The position numbers and the translations under genes are program-made. From the NCBI GenBank assembly GCA_036489565.1, contig DASXFN010000086.1:1-64000 (forward strand): a stretch of 64,000 nucleotides of DNA, in the 5' to 3' direction. Source of the stretch: JAICKN01 sp036489565 (GTDB taxonomy: Bacteria > Acidobacteriota > Terriglobia > Terriglobales > Acidobacteriaceae). The notes beneath the pieces were generated by a model, which saw only the letters and a list, made by a program, of their open reading frames with translations, had not been told where the DNA came from and ran no database searches. This document shows, piece after piece, positions 50,867 to 60,661 of the stretch; position 1 is the stretch's first letter; each line of letters starts with the position of its first letter.

Positions 50867-51357
50867 AATCCGCGCTCCCATCAAAAGTTCTGGACCGCCC
50901 GGCATTGCTGGAACAGATTCGGGCATGGCGCCGCTCGGGCGAAGCGATCACTCTGGCCAACGGATGTTTCGACTTCCTCCATGTCGGGCACGTCCGCTAT
51001 CTGCATGCCGCTAAAGAATTGGGTGGCAGGCTCGTGGTAGCGGTCAATTCTGATGAATCTGTCCGCGCGCTCAAGGGCGAAGGCCGCCCTCTTGTTCCCG
51101 CGGAAGAGCGCGCCGAACTCCTGGCTGCCCTTGCGGATGTGGATGCGGTGGTAATTTTTCCGGAACCCGACGTCCGTGCTCTTATTCATGAAATTCATCC
51201 CGATGTACAGGCGAAAGGGACCGACTACACGGCTGACTCAGTTCCGGAACGTGACGCTGTTCGCCAATACGGAGGCCGCGTCGAAATTGTTGGCGACCCC
51301 AAAGACCACTCCGCGACTGAAATGATCCGCACCCGGCTCGACCGGCAATCGCGGTGA
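50863..51357 (+). CDS. rfaE2: D-glycero-beta-D-manno-heptose 1-phosphate adenylyltransferase
   Basis: A 164-residue nucleotidyltransferase, equivalent to the C-terminal half of HldE, that makes ADP-heptose from heptose-1-phosphate and ATP. The cytidylyltransferase-like signature ANGCFDFLHVGHVRYL (HxGH) and the end of the fold (GDPKDHSATEMIRTRL) are intact. The start is TTG overlapping the previous stop. gmhA and gmhB, needed for the steps before, are not in the window. Confidence 0.92.
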   Translation: MKSALPSKVLDRPALLEQIRAWRRSGEAITLANGCFDFLHVGHVRYLHAAKELGGRLVVAVNSDESVRALKGEGRPLVPAEERAELLAALADVDAVVIFPEPDVRALIHEIHPDVQAKGTDYTADSVPERDAVRQYGGRVEIVGDPKDHSATEMIRTRLDRQSR

Positions 51358-52445
51358 ACATGGCAGCCGACGGCGGCTTAGCTCCGCGCGACGTTCAAAA
51401 AATACTGGTTGTTCGCCTTGGCTCCATGGGGGACATAATTCACGCGTTACCAGCCGTGGCTGCTCTGCGGCAGGCTTTTCCAAATGCGAAAATTGGGTGG
51501 GCTATTGAAGAGCGCTGGGCGGAATTGCTTTGCTCCCCTTCTGCCGGGCATGCTGGCCCGCTCTCGCCGCAACACCCGCTGGTGGATTTGGTCCATACCG
51601 TCAATACGTTCGCGTGGCGCTCGAACTTGCTTTCCTCACAAACGCGCCGCGAAGTAAAGGAATTAAAGCGAGCATTGCGAATAGAGGAATATGACGCCGC
51701 GATTGATTTTCAAGGTGCGCTCAAGTCCGCTATGATTGCGCGCTGGGCTAAAGCCTCCGCAATTTATGGGTTTTCTGCTCCACGTGAAAAACTTGCGCGG
51801 AGGTTTTATTCTCAAAAAGTCGAGGTTGCTGGAACCCATATTGTCGAGCAGAATTTGTCTCTGGCAGAATCCCTTGCGCAGGAGAAGCTGAAGATGCCGG
51901 GGTCGCTGCTTCCGCGCGACGCGGTGGCGGAACAAAAAATGCGGCAGTGGCTTGAGGAGCACAAAATTTCCGGCTTCGCTTTACTCAATCCCGGCGCCGG
52001 TTGGGGGGCAAAGCAGTGGCCCGCTGAACGATACGGCCATGTTGCCAAACAGCTTGCTGCAAATGGATTGAGTTGCCTGATTAATTTCGGCCCGCGCGAA
52101 GAAACGCTTGCGAAAATTGTTCGGCAGGAAAGTGAAGGAACGGCGCAGCCGGTAAATTGTTCCATTAGCGAACTCGTCGCACTCACCCGCCACGCCCGCT
52201 TGTTCATTGGCGGAGACACCGGCCCCATGCACCTTGCCGCCGCGCTCGGGGTTCCGGTGATCGCGATTTTCGGTCCGACCGATCCCGCCCGCAATGGCCC
52301 GTTTGCCACTCGCAATATTGTACTCAGAAACTCGGCCAGCCCAACCAGCTACTCGCACCACGATAATGCCGACGAAGGGCTATTGCAGATCAGTGTTCAG
52401 GATGTTCTCGCCGCCGCCCGTGAACTTGCCGGGAGTGTCGCATGA
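51354..52445 (+). CDS. waaC: Lipopolysaccharide heptosyltransferase, GT9 family
   Basis: A 363-residue GT9 enzyme. Conserved parts: ILVVRLGSMGDIIHALPAV (N-terminal acceptor domain), FALLNPGAGWGAKQWPAERY and FIGGDTGPMHLAAALGVPVIAIFGPTDP (ADP-heptose-binding domain). Its place after the heptose genes and next to Kdo transfer suggests heptosyltransferase I, adding the first heptose to Kdo2-lipid A; a GT9 paralogue of the WaaF type is possible. The GTG start overlaps the previous stop by 4 bases. Confidence 0.87.
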   Translation: MNMAADGGLAPRDVQKILVVRLGSMGDIIHALPAVAALRQAFPNAKIGWAIEERWAELLCSPSAGHAGPLSPQHPLVDLVHTVNTFAWRSNLLSSQTRREVKELKRALRIEEYDAAIDFQGALKSAMIARWAKASAIYGFSAPREKLARRFYSQKVEVAGTHIVEQNLSLAESLAQEKLKMPGSLLPRDAVAEQKMRQWLEEHKISGFALLNPGAGWGAKQWPAERYGHVAKQLAANGLSCLINFGPREETLAKIVRQESEGTAQPVNCSISELVALTRHARLFIGGDTGPMHLAAALGVPVIAIFGPTDPARNGPFATRNIVLRNSASPTSYSHHDNADEGLLQISVQDVLAAARELAGSVA

Positions 52446-53005
52446 AAAATAAAAATTCCAGCCGTTGGTCTAAAATTGCCCGCCGCATTCGCGTGCCCCT
52501 CGGATTCGCATTTGCCATTCTGTACGTCTGGCTTGCCAAGCCAACCAGGGCAAGCATCGCCGTCGGATGTATTGTTGTCGTGATCGGTCTGCTCGTGCGG
52601 GCTTCCGCGTCGGGCCATGTGCGCAAGAATGAACAACTCGCCATGACCGGCCCTTACGCGTATACGCGCAATCCGCTTTACCTTGGTTCCATAATTATCG
52701 CGGTGGGATTCGGCGTCGCCTCGCTCAACGTATGGATTGCCGCGATCATCGTCGTCTTTTTCCTTGCCGTGTATCTCCCGGTGATTCGCAACGAAGAAGA
52801 ATTTCTGCGCGTTAAGTTCCCTGAGTTTGAAGACTACGCCGCCAGAGTTCCACGCCTTCTGCCCCGGTTCACTTCGCTAAGAGGTGCCGGAACATTTTCT
52901 CGGGAGCTATATCTCAAGCACCGTGAGTACAACGCGCTCATCGGAGCGTTGGTCTTGCTCGCAATCCTCATAGCAAAATTGTTTTGGCTGAGAGCGGCGC
53001 ACTAG
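52442..53005 (+). CDS. Isoprenylcysteine carboxyl-methyltransferase-like membrane protein
   Basis: 187 residues with about five membrane segments (for example VPLGFAFAILYVWLA, IAVGCIVVVIGLLVRASA, AIIVVFFLAVYLPV). The catalytic core of the ICMT/PEMT group is visible: TGPYAYTRNPLYLG and the downstream RNEEEFLRVKFPEFEDYAARV. Its start overlaps the heptosyltransferase by 4 bases (ATGA), so it belongs to the operon. The substrate is unknown; methylation of a lipid or lipopolysaccharide component is inferred from position only. Confidence 0.85.
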   Translation: MKNKNSSRWSKIARRIRVPLGFAFAILYVWLAKPTRASIAVGCIVVVIGLLVRASASGHVRKNEQLAMTGPYAYTRNPLYLGSIIIAVGFGVASLNVWIAAIIVVFFLAVYLPVIRNEEEFLRVKFPEFEDYAARVPRLLPRFTSLRGAGTFSRELYLKHREYNALIGALVLLAILIAKLFWLRAAH

Positions 53006-53007
53006 AT

Positions 53008-53277
53008 TTATTGCAGACGGAATCTCTCATGAATGAGCCGTTGCAAGCGGGGCTTGTAAAGCAGGTCATAGGCAAGTTCCTTGTCCGGAAACATGGCAAG
53101 CGCAGCCTGTTTTGCCGCAGCGGCCATATCCGCAGCTTCCTCAATCGTCAGGTCTGGATCTTGCCCAATGACCGACATCACCATGCTGATCATCAATTGC
53201 AACCGGCGGATTTTCTTGCCTTCCTCGGCAAGTTCGTTCGCGCCTTGCGATCGTTCGAATTGTTGCTGGATATCCAT
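53008..53277 (-). CDS. Small helical protein of unknown function
   Basis: An 89-residue protein, largely helical and charged, with EEGKKIRRLQLMISMVMSVI and DLTIEEAADMAAAAKQAALA. There is no signal or membrane segment. It is opposite in direction to the lipopolysaccharide operon and converges with it, 2 bases between ends. Coding potential is supported by composition only. Confidence 0.6.
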   Translation of the reverse strand: MDIQQQFERSQGANELAEEGKKIRRLQLMISMVMSVIGQDPDLTIEEAADMAAAAKQAALAMFPDKELAYDLLYKPRLQRLIHERFRLQ

Positions 53278-53451
53278 TTGCCAGACTCACAACCAATCGT
53301 AACTATTAGACGAACCAACCCGGCTCTGCGTTGCAGGTTTTGTAGCCTCGCCATACCTGAAACATCGCAATCACGATTGCCCGCATCAGAGGGTAGGAAC
53401 TAATAACACACGGAATTCGGTATATTTGATTCTGCGTCTCAGGGAGGCAAT

Positions 53452-53736
53452 ATGGCCAGTACCAGCAGCAGAGTACCCAATCCGAACGGAAAGCTGGTGC
53501 AAGTGTTCGACAGCGACGAGGAATCAGAAGTTATGGTCGTACGGGGACTGCTCGAGTCCTCCGGCATTGATTGCGATGTCTCTAACCTCGAGGCCCCACA
53601 GAATATTCTTCCCGGAGTTGGCGGCGTGGTGATTTTGGTGCGCGAGGAGGATGCCGAAGCAGCTCGCGCTATCATCGAAGCTGGACGCCAGTCCGCGGGC
53701 CAGGATGCTACTGAGGAACCGCCGTCTGCGGAGTGA
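53452..53736 (+). CDS. DUF2007-like signal-transducing protein
   Basis: A 94-residue protein with the DUF2007 pattern: KLVQVFDSDEESEVMVVRGL, a central SSGIDCDVSN and VVILVREEDAEAARAII. The fold is ferredoxin-like, and the family has been annotated as putative signal transducer without a defined role. An agggaggcaat site precedes the ATG. Its last 29 bases overlap the convergent comEC end. Confidence 0.8.
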   Translation: MASTSSRVPNPNGKLVQVFDSDEESEVMVVRGLLESSGIDCDVSNLEAPQNILPGVGGVVILVREEDAEAARAIIEAGRQSAGQDATEEPPSAE

Positions 53737-56287
53737 CTGCCTGTCCGTTCAAATAAAACGTAACCGCTCCGTCTAAATCGGTGCGATAAGTTTTCACGCC
53801 CTCTGCCGCAAGCCGATCCAATACCTGCGGCTTCGGATGTCCGTAAACGTTGTTCGCTCCCACGGAAATCACCGCAAACCGCGGCTTCACGGCGGCCAGC
53901 AATTCTGGAATGGTTGACGTCGCGCTGCCGTGGTGCGCAACCTTCAGCAAGTCCGCCTGCGGATTTTCATGCGCAATCTGCTTTTCTGTTTGCTTCTCCG
54001 CGTCTCCCTCAAGCAACGCGGACGTGTTTTCGTATGTGATTTTCATTACGATGGAATCGTCATTCTCGCGGCGCTTTTTCGACACGACGCCTGCCGCCGG
54101 AGCTAAAAAGCGGATCGCCGCTCCGCCAAAATTCAACGAATCTCCTGCCTCATGTTCCACTACTCGAACCCCCAGCAGTTGCGCCTCCTTGACCAGGGCA
54201 TCCATCTCGGAGGAGTGCGTATTTTTCCCAATCCACAGCTCCCGTGGATGAAAATTCTCCAACACGGCATACATTCCCCCAATGTGGTCGGCATGGGGAT
54301 GCGTAACTTCCACCGCATCCAACCGGCCGATCCCGCGCGACCATAGGTAAGGGGAAACTACTTCCTCTCCAATGTCGAACTCCGAGTGCATCCATTGCGG
54401 CATTCCGCCGGCGTCCACGAGCGCGGTATGGCCGTCGGGAAACGCGAGAAAAAGCGAGTCGCCCTGGCCTACGTCAATGGCGGTCACTTCAAGAACCTTT
54501 GGAACAAGTTCAGGGCGAGGCGGAATTTCCGCCACCCAGAAGGCGCTGGCCGCCAACAGGAATAATCCCGCAGTGGCAAATAGCGTGCGGTGCCGCGCTA
54601 GTAACATCGCTAAGCTAAGAGCGCATACGGCAAAGATAATCGCGCCGAATGCGGGAGTTGGCACCCTTAAATCGGCGACGCGCAGGTTGCCCAACAGATG
54701 AATTGTCCCGGTGATCGCGTCGAGCGCAAGCGACGCCAGCAGCGCGGGAATTTTTGCCAGCGCCAGCCACGCATAGCCAAGTCCAATGGCAAGAACCGCT
54801 GCTGGCATCATGATTTCCGTCAACGGCAGCACCAGAATGTTCGCCGGGAGCGCAGTCACAGTCACTCGATGAAAGTAGAAGGCCATGGGCAACGCCATGC
54901 CCAACTGCATAAGCAGCGAGATGAATAAAATTTCGCTCGTGGCCAGCGTGATCCGCGCGGCGCGCGCGAGCGCCGAGATGGCAAGGCGATATCCTGTGAA
55001 TCTTCCTAACCGGGAGGCGATTAGGCGCAGATCGAGGCGGAATTGCGCAACGATGGGCGCGCAGACCCTATCGTACGCAAGCGCGTGGATTTGCCGCGCG
55101 CCCCGCGCGAAAGGTTGCGTTGTTCGCTCCAGCAAGGGTACCCCTACGCCCGCGATGACCAGCACGCACAAAAATGTCATTTGAAAACTTGCGCCGAACA
55201 ATGCATGCGGGTCGGCCAGCAACACGCCCAGCGCGGCAATGCCAATCGCGTTCAGCATGGACCGCTGCCGGTACAACAACCGCGCTCCCAGAAATAACGC
55301 ACACATCAACGTCGCGCGCCACACCGGAGGCCCAACGTAGGTCAAAAAAGCGTAAGCGGCGGTCACGACAATCGCCAGCAGACTGGCCATTACCTCATTC
55401 ATATGCAACATTCGCCGCAGTACCCAGAAGCTGACAAAAGCCAGAATTCCCACATTCATTCCTGAAACTACCAACAGGTGATAAGTTCCTGTGCGCTGAA
55501 AGTCCATGCGCGATTCATGACTTACAAAACTTTCATCGCCAATCATCATTGCGTCCATCAAGTCGGCCTCCGCTGGACGCCACAGTGCGTGGATCATGCC
55601 AATCACGCTGCGGTGCGCACGCGCCCGCCATTGTTCCAGCCGGTATCCCACGAACCCCTGAAGCGCCTGAATCTCATCCGCTTTCGTCGAGCCGAGCACG
55701 GCAATTCCGTTCTCGTTTAAGTAAGCTTTGTAATCGAATACTCCCGGGTCGCGGAAGTTATGCGGAGGGGAAAGTTTGGTCACACATTGAAGCCTCTGAC
55801 CATATTGAAAAGTTATATGTGCCGCATCATCGGACGCATATATACCCAGCCGCACGCCCGCGCGTACGGGAAACGATTTTTCTCCCACGCGCACCTCTTC
55901 GGTTTCCAAATCCAGCAACTGACGGATTTCTCCCCGCCCGCGCTCCTGCCAATCGCCTTCACGGACCACGTGGGCAATAATCGTTACGCTCTGGTGATTG
56001 GAATACGGAAGAATCTCCGTTCCTGGGTTTAGTGGAGGCCGGACCTCCACCATGAATGCCCCGACAGAAAACACCGCAATCAGGCACAAGGTGCGTGCGA
56101 GGTCTGTCCGCCGCTCGCGGAAACACAGGCTCGCAAACGCTGAGATCACGGCCACTGCCAACCACCAATTTGGCGGACTCGCAACGTAGGTTCCGCCCAT
56201 AATCCCCAAGGCGAAGGCCAGGGCGGCCCAGAGCATGGGCTGCCGCTCGGCGAAACGTGAGCCGCTTTTCTGGGGGATTGATTTCAT
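53708..56287 (-). CDS. comEC: ComEC/Rec2 family DNA-uptake channel
   Basis: This 859-residue inner-membrane protein is expected to pass single-stranded DNA into the cytoplasm in natural transformation. An N-terminal soluble DUF4131-like domain (about 90-240), the ComEC membrane domain with about eight to ten helices (about 260-560), and a C-terminal metallo-beta-lactamase-like domain with VTHPHADHIGGMYA and VAHHGSATSTIPELL are all complete. No other competence gene is nearby. It follows rlmD by 15 bases on the minus strand. Confidence 0.92.
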   Translation of the reverse strand: MKSIPQKSGSRFAERQPMLWAALAFALGIMGGTYVASPPNWWLAVAVISAFASLCFRERRTDLARTLCLIAVFSVGAFMVEVRPPLNPGTEILPYSNHQSVTIIAHVVREGDWQERGRGEIRQLLDLETEEVRVGEKSFPVRAGVRLGIYASDDAAHITFQYGQRLQCVTKLSPPHNFRDPGVFDYKAYLNENGIAVLGSTKADEIQALQGFVGYRLEQWRARAHRSVIGMIHALWRPAEADLMDAMMIGDESFVSHESRMDFQRTGTYHLLVVSGMNVGILAFVSFWVLRRMLHMNEVMASLLAIVVTAAYAFLTYVGPPVWRATLMCALFLGARLLYRQRSMLNAIGIAALGVLLADPHALFGASFQMTFLCVLVIAGVGVPLLERTTQPFARGARQIHALAYDRVCAPIVAQFRLDLRLIASRLGRFTGYRLAISALARAARITLATSEILFISLLMQLGMALPMAFYFHRVTVTALPANILVLPLTEIMMPAAVLAIGLGYAWLALAKIPALLASLALDAITGTIHLLGNLRVADLRVPTPAFGAIIFAVCALSLAMLLARHRTLFATAGLFLLAASAFWVAEIPPRPELVPKVLEVTAIDVGQGDSLFLAFPDGHTALVDAGGMPQWMHSEFDIGEEVVSPYLWSRGIGRLDAVEVTHPHADHIGGMYAVLENFHPRELWIGKNTHSSEMDALVKEAQLLGVRVVEHEAGDSLNFGGAAIRFLAPAAGVVSKKRRENDDSIVMKITYENTSALLEGDAEKQTEKQIAHENPQADLLKVAHHGSATSTIPELLAAVKPRFAVISVGANNVYGHPKPQVLDRLAAEGVKTYRTDLDGAVTFYLNGQAVTPQTAVPQ

Positions 56288-56302
56288 GCCCGCGAAGGAA
56301 GG

Positions 56303-57595
56303 CTATCGCGATAGACGAAAGACGCTCTCCAGGTGGAACGTCTGCGGAAACAGATCAACGAAGTGCGCCTGATCAATGCGGTAGCCGGAAGCAAGCAGCG
56401 CGCGCAAATCGCGTGCCAGCGTCGCCGGATCGCACGATACGTACGCGATCTGCGGTGCGCCTAACTCCACAAGCTGCCGCACAATCTTTTCTCCCAGCCC
56501 GCTACGTGGAGGATCAACCACCACGTAATCAGGCCGCGTGGATTGCGCCTTGGTTAAATATTGTTCCGTCGTGGAACGCACAGCCTTCACATTCAGCGAG
56601 GAATTGTAGCGAAGGTCGGCATGGGAAATCGGTGACGCTTCAACCGCAATCACCTGTGTAAAACTTCGGGCCAAGTGCGAGGAAAAAAGTCCTACGCCCG
56701 CGTATAGATCGAGCGCCAGTTTTCCCGACCGGCCATCCGTCACGAGGTGCACCAGTTCATCCGGCAGGTAACGGTTCACCTGGAAAAATGCTCCCGCGCT
56801 CACCTGGAACGCATTGCCACCGATGCGATAAGTGATGCTTCCGGAACCCGCGCTCGCCAACAGCTTCATTTCATCGGCGAAAGCTGTTTTCTTGATCGCG
56901 CGAAAAGCAACGGCTCCGGAAACTTCTGGAATACTGCTCTGTAGTTCTGCGAGAAATTTTTCCATGCGCGGGGCATCCGCTCCGACACAATAGACTTCCG
57001 CCAGAAGTTGCGCATCCTCGGCGTCCGCAAAGAGTTCAATCTCTTCCACTTCTGCCGGGACCTTGCCCGCTCTTCCCAACTCCCACAATTTCACGATTGC
57101 CCGGTTAATCGCTGGAGAACTAATCGGACACTCCTCCACCGGCAACAATTCGTGCGAAGCGAATTTGTAATATCCCAGAGCAAATACCGGATTCGTCCTG
57201 ACCTTCAGCCGCGTGCGGTTGCGATAGTTCCACGGAGGCGAGGGGTGGATATGAATCTCTGCCGTCAGTTCCACCTTTCCCACACGGCGCAAATTTTCCT
57301 TCAGAATCTCCGCTTTGATCTGAAGCTGGTGTTCGTAGTCGGTGTGCTGATACTGGCATCCGCCACAGCGCTGAAAATATGGACAGCGGGCTTCCACGCG
57401 TTGCCCGGAAGGCGCCAGCAATTTTTCCATCTTCCCTTGGGCAAAACCGCGCTTATCGTTGCCCAGCGTAGCTTCAATCTGCTCTCCCGGCAGCACGAAT
57501 GGAACGAACACGGCCTTGCCGCGACCCTGCTGGTCAGCAGGCAATCGCGCCAGCCCGTCTCCGCCATAAATCATTTTTTCAATGGTAAGTTGCAT
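56303..57595 (-). CDS. rlmD: 23S rRNA (uracil-C5)-methyltransferase, RlmD/RumA family
   Basis: A 430-residue SAM-dependent tRNA/rRNA m5U methyltransferase. It has an N-terminal TRAM domain (VFVPFVLPGEQIEATLGN), the iron-sulfur cysteines in CPYFQRCGGCQYQH, the SAM motif LDLYAGVGLFSSHLAR and the catalytic Cys in YVSCDPATLARDL with DPPRSGLG upstream. RlmD (m5U1939) and RlmC/TrmFO-like substitutes cannot be separated without alignment. It precedes comEC by 15 bases. Confidence 0.9.
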   Translation of the reverse strand: MQLTIEKMIYGGDGLARLPADQQGRGKAVFVPFVLPGEQIEATLGNDKRGFAQGKMEKLLAPSGQRVEARCPYFQRCGGCQYQHTDYEHQLQIKAEILKENLRRVGKVELTAEIHIHPSPPWNYRNRTRLKVRTNPVFALGYYKFASHELLPVEECPISSPAINRAIVKLWELGRAGKVPAEVEEIELFADAEDAQLLAEVYCVGADAPRMEKFLAELQSSIPEVSGAVAFRAIKKTAFADEMKLLASAGSGSITYRIGGNAFQVSAGAFFQVNRYLPDELVHLVTDGRSGKLALDLYAGVGLFSSHLARSFTQVIAVEASPISHADLRYNSSLNVKAVRSTTEQYLTKAQSTRPDYVVVDPPRSGLGEKIVRQLVELGAPQIAYVSCDPATLARDLRALLASGYRIDQAHFVDLFPQTFHLESVFRLSR

Positions 57596-57643
57596 GGTTA
57601 GTTGTAAGTCGAAACCCGCGTAAGAATAGAGCCCGCGTGGCCC

Positions 57644-58585
57644 TTACTCTCCCAACTTCTCCCCGTTCTGCAATCTGTATCCGTGAATAAAATCCCGCGT
57701 CGCCATCCGCCGCTTCCCCTCAGGCTGCACTTCCAACAATTCCAGCGCAGTGGCCTGTCCGCATCCCGCAAACAATTGATCTCCGCTCGCCGTCAATTCC
57801 GCTTCAGCAATCTTTTGCTCCACAACTCTGGCGGCCCAAACATTAAGGCTCTTCTCCCGAAAGCGCGTAAACGCTCCAGGCCAAGGCTGGAATCCGCGCA
57901 TCCGGTTATGGATCTCACTTGCTGTGTTTGAAAAATCAATCCGCCCATCTTCCTTCTTCAAAATCGGGGCCAGGGTTGCCCGCGCATTGTCCTGCGCTTG
58001 CGGTTGAATTTTTCCCGTGCTCAATCCATGCAGAGTTTCCACAATCAGATCTGCCCCAACCGCCGCCAATCGCGGAGAGATTGTCTGCGCCGTATCCTCT
58101 TGCATCACCGCCATCTCGCGCTGCAGCAGGATATCTCCGGTATCAAGCCCCGCATCAATCCGCATGGTGGTGACGCCAGTAACGCGTTCGCCCTTCGCAA
58201 TCGCCCATTGGATCGGCGCCGCGCCGCGATATTTCGGCAGCAACGATGCATGCAGGTTAATATTCCCCATCGGCGGCAGATCGAGCATCCACTGCGGAAC
58301 AATCCGTCCGTAGCCAACTACAATCACCGCATCCGGCTTTAGTGCCGCAAGCTGCGACTGAAACTCTTCGTTGTTTTTGATTCTCTCCGGTTGCATAACC
58401 GGCAAACCCAAACGCAACGCGCTCTCTTTCACCGGGGAAAGCGTTAATTCCATACCCCGTCCCTTGGGACGATCGGGCTGTGTCACGACCAGGCGCACGC
58501 GAAATCCGGCTCCCACAAGCTTTTCGAGTGTAGGAACGGCGAATCGCGGCGTGCCACAAAAGACGAGATTAAGAGGGTTTTGCAC
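57644..58585 (-). CDS. fmt: Methionyl-tRNA formyltransferase
   Basis: It formylates the initiator Met-tRNA. I chose GTG at 58585 (product MQNPLNLVFCGTPRFAVPTL, 313 residues), which matches family length; the open frame to 58669 adds an unusual leader and no start with a good binding site. Conserved parts are CGTPRFAVP, TQPDRPKGRGM and LHASLLPKYRGAAPIQWA. It forms a translation-start pair with def, just upstream on the same strand. Confidence 0.93.
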   Translation of the reverse strand: MQNPLNLVFCGTPRFAVPTLEKLVGAGFRVRLVVTQPDRPKGRGMELTLSPVKESALRLGLPVMQPERIKNNEEFQSQLAALKPDAVIVVGYGRIVPQWMLDLPPMGNINLHASLLPKYRGAAPIQWAIAKGERVTGVTTMRIDAGLDTGDILLQREMAVMQEDTAQTISPRLAAVGADLIVETLHGLSTGKIQPQAQDNARATLAPILKKEDGRIDFSNTASEIHNRMRGFQPWPGAFTRFREKSLNVWAARVVEQKIAEAELTASGDQLFAGCGQATALELLEVQPEGKRRMATRDFIHGYRLQNGEKLGE

Positions 58586-58713
58586 TTCAGACCAAATCTT
58601 GGATTTCAGGATTTTGCGATTACTGAATGGTTTGATTGAGAATCGTGCGAATTGCCCGAATGCAAGCAATAGACAGAATTACTCAATTACACAATTACCA
58701 AATTACCCAATCT

Positions 58714-59223
58714 CTACCACTCCCCCGCCTTCATCAACTTGCGAATCTTGCGCTTCATCAAATCCCGCTTCAACGCGCTCACGTGGCTAATGTAAAGCTT
58801 GCCATTCAGGTGGTCGATCTCGTGCAAAAACGCCCGCGCCAGCAAATCTTCGCCAGTCATCTCATACCACTTTCCCTTGACGTCCTGCGCCCGCACCGTA
58901 ACTTTTTGCGCCCGAGTCACGGACTCTCGAAAGTCCGGCACGCTCAGGCAGCCCTCACTCTGCGTCTGCTTGCCTTCGGTGTGAATAATCTCCGGGTTCG
59001 CCAGCACCAGCTTGGCATCCGGATCTTCCTTGAAGGTCACGTCAATCACCGCGAGGCGCTTTGAAATCCCAATCTGCGGCGCGGCCAAGCCCACTCCATG
59101 TGCCGCATACATGGATTCAAACATGTCCTCCACCAATTTTTTTAACTCGCCATCAAACACGGTGACCGGCTCGGCAGGCGTTTCCAGCACTGAATTTCCA
59201 TATTTCACGATGGGATAAATCAT
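58714..59223 (-). CDS. def: Peptide deformylase
   Basis: A 169-residue metalloenzyme that removes the N-formyl group from nascent proteins. All three motifs are intact: GVGLAAPQIG, EGCLSVP (metal Cys) and HEIDH (catalytic Glu and two His). ATG at 59223 gives standard length; TTG at 59247 would add eight residues. fmt lies downstream, 128 bases away, with a short attac-rich repeat between. Confidence 0.95.
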   Translation of the reverse strand: MIYPIVKYGNSVLETPAEPVTVFDGELKKLVEDMFESMYAAHGVGLAAPQIGISKRLAVIDVTFKEDPDAKLVLANPEIIHTEGKQTQSEGCLSVPDFRESVTRAQKVTVRAQDVKGKWYEMTGEDLLARAFLHEIDHLNGKLYISHVSALKRDLMKRKIRKLMKAGEW

Positions 59224-59344
59224 TCGCTCTGTCGTCGTCGCGCTCAAAGTAGGATGTTCAGCAAGTTCCGCAAATGAAATTGAAGATCAAATAAACCGGG
59301 ACTAACCGCTTAAGAACAAAGTAACCGATCAAGCCGGAGCAAAA

Positions 59345-60511
59345 CTAAAAGTTCTTCACCTGCTCTAAATAACCTTGCAGGTTCCGCTTGGTCTCAACCA
59401 TCGAATCGCCGCCAAATTTTTCCAGCGCGCACCGCGCCAGAGTCAGGGCAACCATGGCTTCGCCAGCCACGCCAGCCGCCGGAACCACGCACACGTCAGA
59501 GCGTTCATAAGCCGCCTTCACTGGTTCCCGGGAAGTAAAGTCCACCGACTGCAACGGACGCCGCAAGGTGGAAATCGGCTTCAGATACCCGCGCACGCGA
59601 ATTTCCTCGCCGTTCGACATTCCGCCTTCGATGCCGCCCGCGTTGTTTCTGTTGCGAGTGAACTCGGATGAAGCCTTGTCGTATCCAATTTCATCATGCA
59701 CAGCTGACCCCGCGGAATAAGCCGCCGTCACGCCTACGCCAATCTCGACGGCCTTGACCGCCTGCAGCGACATCAATGCGCCAGCGAGCATTCCATCCAA
59801 ACGTTCGTCCCACTGCACATGCGAGCCAAGCCCCGGAGGCACGCCTTTCGCAACCACCTCAAATACGCCGCCAACCGAGTCTCCCGTGCGCAGCACCTTG
59901 TCCACTTCCGCCTTCATGCGCTGCTCGGCCTCAGGATCAGCACAGTTGAGCATTACCTCCTGCTTGTCCCACAGAGCGCGAATCTGTTCCCATGGGACCT
60001 CCGCCGTCAACGTCGCCGCGCCCACAGCAATCACGTGGCTCAACACCTCAATCCCTAATTCCTTCAACAGCAACTTCGCCAGAGCGCCAATGGCCACGCG
60101 CGCCGCAGACTCCCGCGCCGATGCCCGCTCCAATACATAGCGCGCGTCCGAAAAGTTGTATTTCAGCGCTCCCGCCAGGTCCGCATGCCCAGGACGCGGC
60201 GAGGCCACGCGCTTGTGCTTGGCCATGTCGCCTTCGCCCACCGGCAAGGATTCAGTCCAATTCTTCCAGTCACGGTTCTCCAGCAGCACGGCTATTGGCG
60301 ACCCTATGGTCGCGCCATGCCGCACGCCTGACAATATGTGGGCTTTGTCGGTTTCAATTTTCATGCGGCCACCGCGGCCAAAGCCCTGCTGCCGCCGCCA
60401 CAGCTCGCGGTCTAAAAAATCCTGGTCAACCTTCAATCCGGCAGGCAACCCGGAGAGGAAGGCCACTAGACCCTCGCCATGAGACTCCCCAGAAGTGAAG
60501 TATCGAAGCAT
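59345..60511 (-). CDS. aroC: Chorismate synthase
   Basis: A 388-residue FMN-dependent enzyme that forms chorismate from 5-enolpyruvylshikimate-3-phosphate. Signature regions: SGESHGEGL at the start, SPRPGHADLAGALKY, RASARESAARVAIGAL and the C-terminal STLRRPLQSVDFTSREP. Length is normal. It is the first gene of the minus-strand series aroC-def-fmt-rlmD-comEC, although the gap to def is about 120 bases. Confidence 0.95.
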   Translation of the reverse strand: MLRYFTSGESHGEGLVAFLSGLPAGLKVDQDFLDRELWRRQQGFGRGGRMKIETDKAHILSGVRHGATIGSPIAVLLENRDWKNWTESLPVGEGDMAKHKRVASPRPGHADLAGALKYNFSDARYVLERASARESAARVAIGALAKLLLKELGIEVLSHVIAVGAATLTAEVPWEQIRALWDKQEVMLNCADPEAEQRMKAEVDKVLRTGDSVGGVFEVVAKGVPPGLGSHVQWDERLDGMLAGALMSLQAVKAVEIGVGVTAAYSAGSAVHDEIGYDKASSEFTRNRNNAGGIEGGMSNGEEIRVRGYLKPISTLRRPLQSVDFTSREPVKAAYERSDVCVVPAAGVAGEAMVALTLARCALEKFGGDSMVETKRNLQGYLEQVKNF

Positions 60512-60661
60512 CGCCTTTGGATTGTATCTGATCCGGTGGGCAAACCCCGAGAGGGGAAGGCCATCTAATCAACGATTTACAGCGCGACTCGCGATTTGCG
60601 ACAGCATTTTTACGCTATTTGCGTGATTTGCTCCACAAATCAGAACAGAAAGTGCAATTCG

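Noticed and set aside
56257..56661. Plus-strand frames overlapping the comEC-rlmD junction
   Set aside because: They are shadows of two well-supported minus-strand genes.
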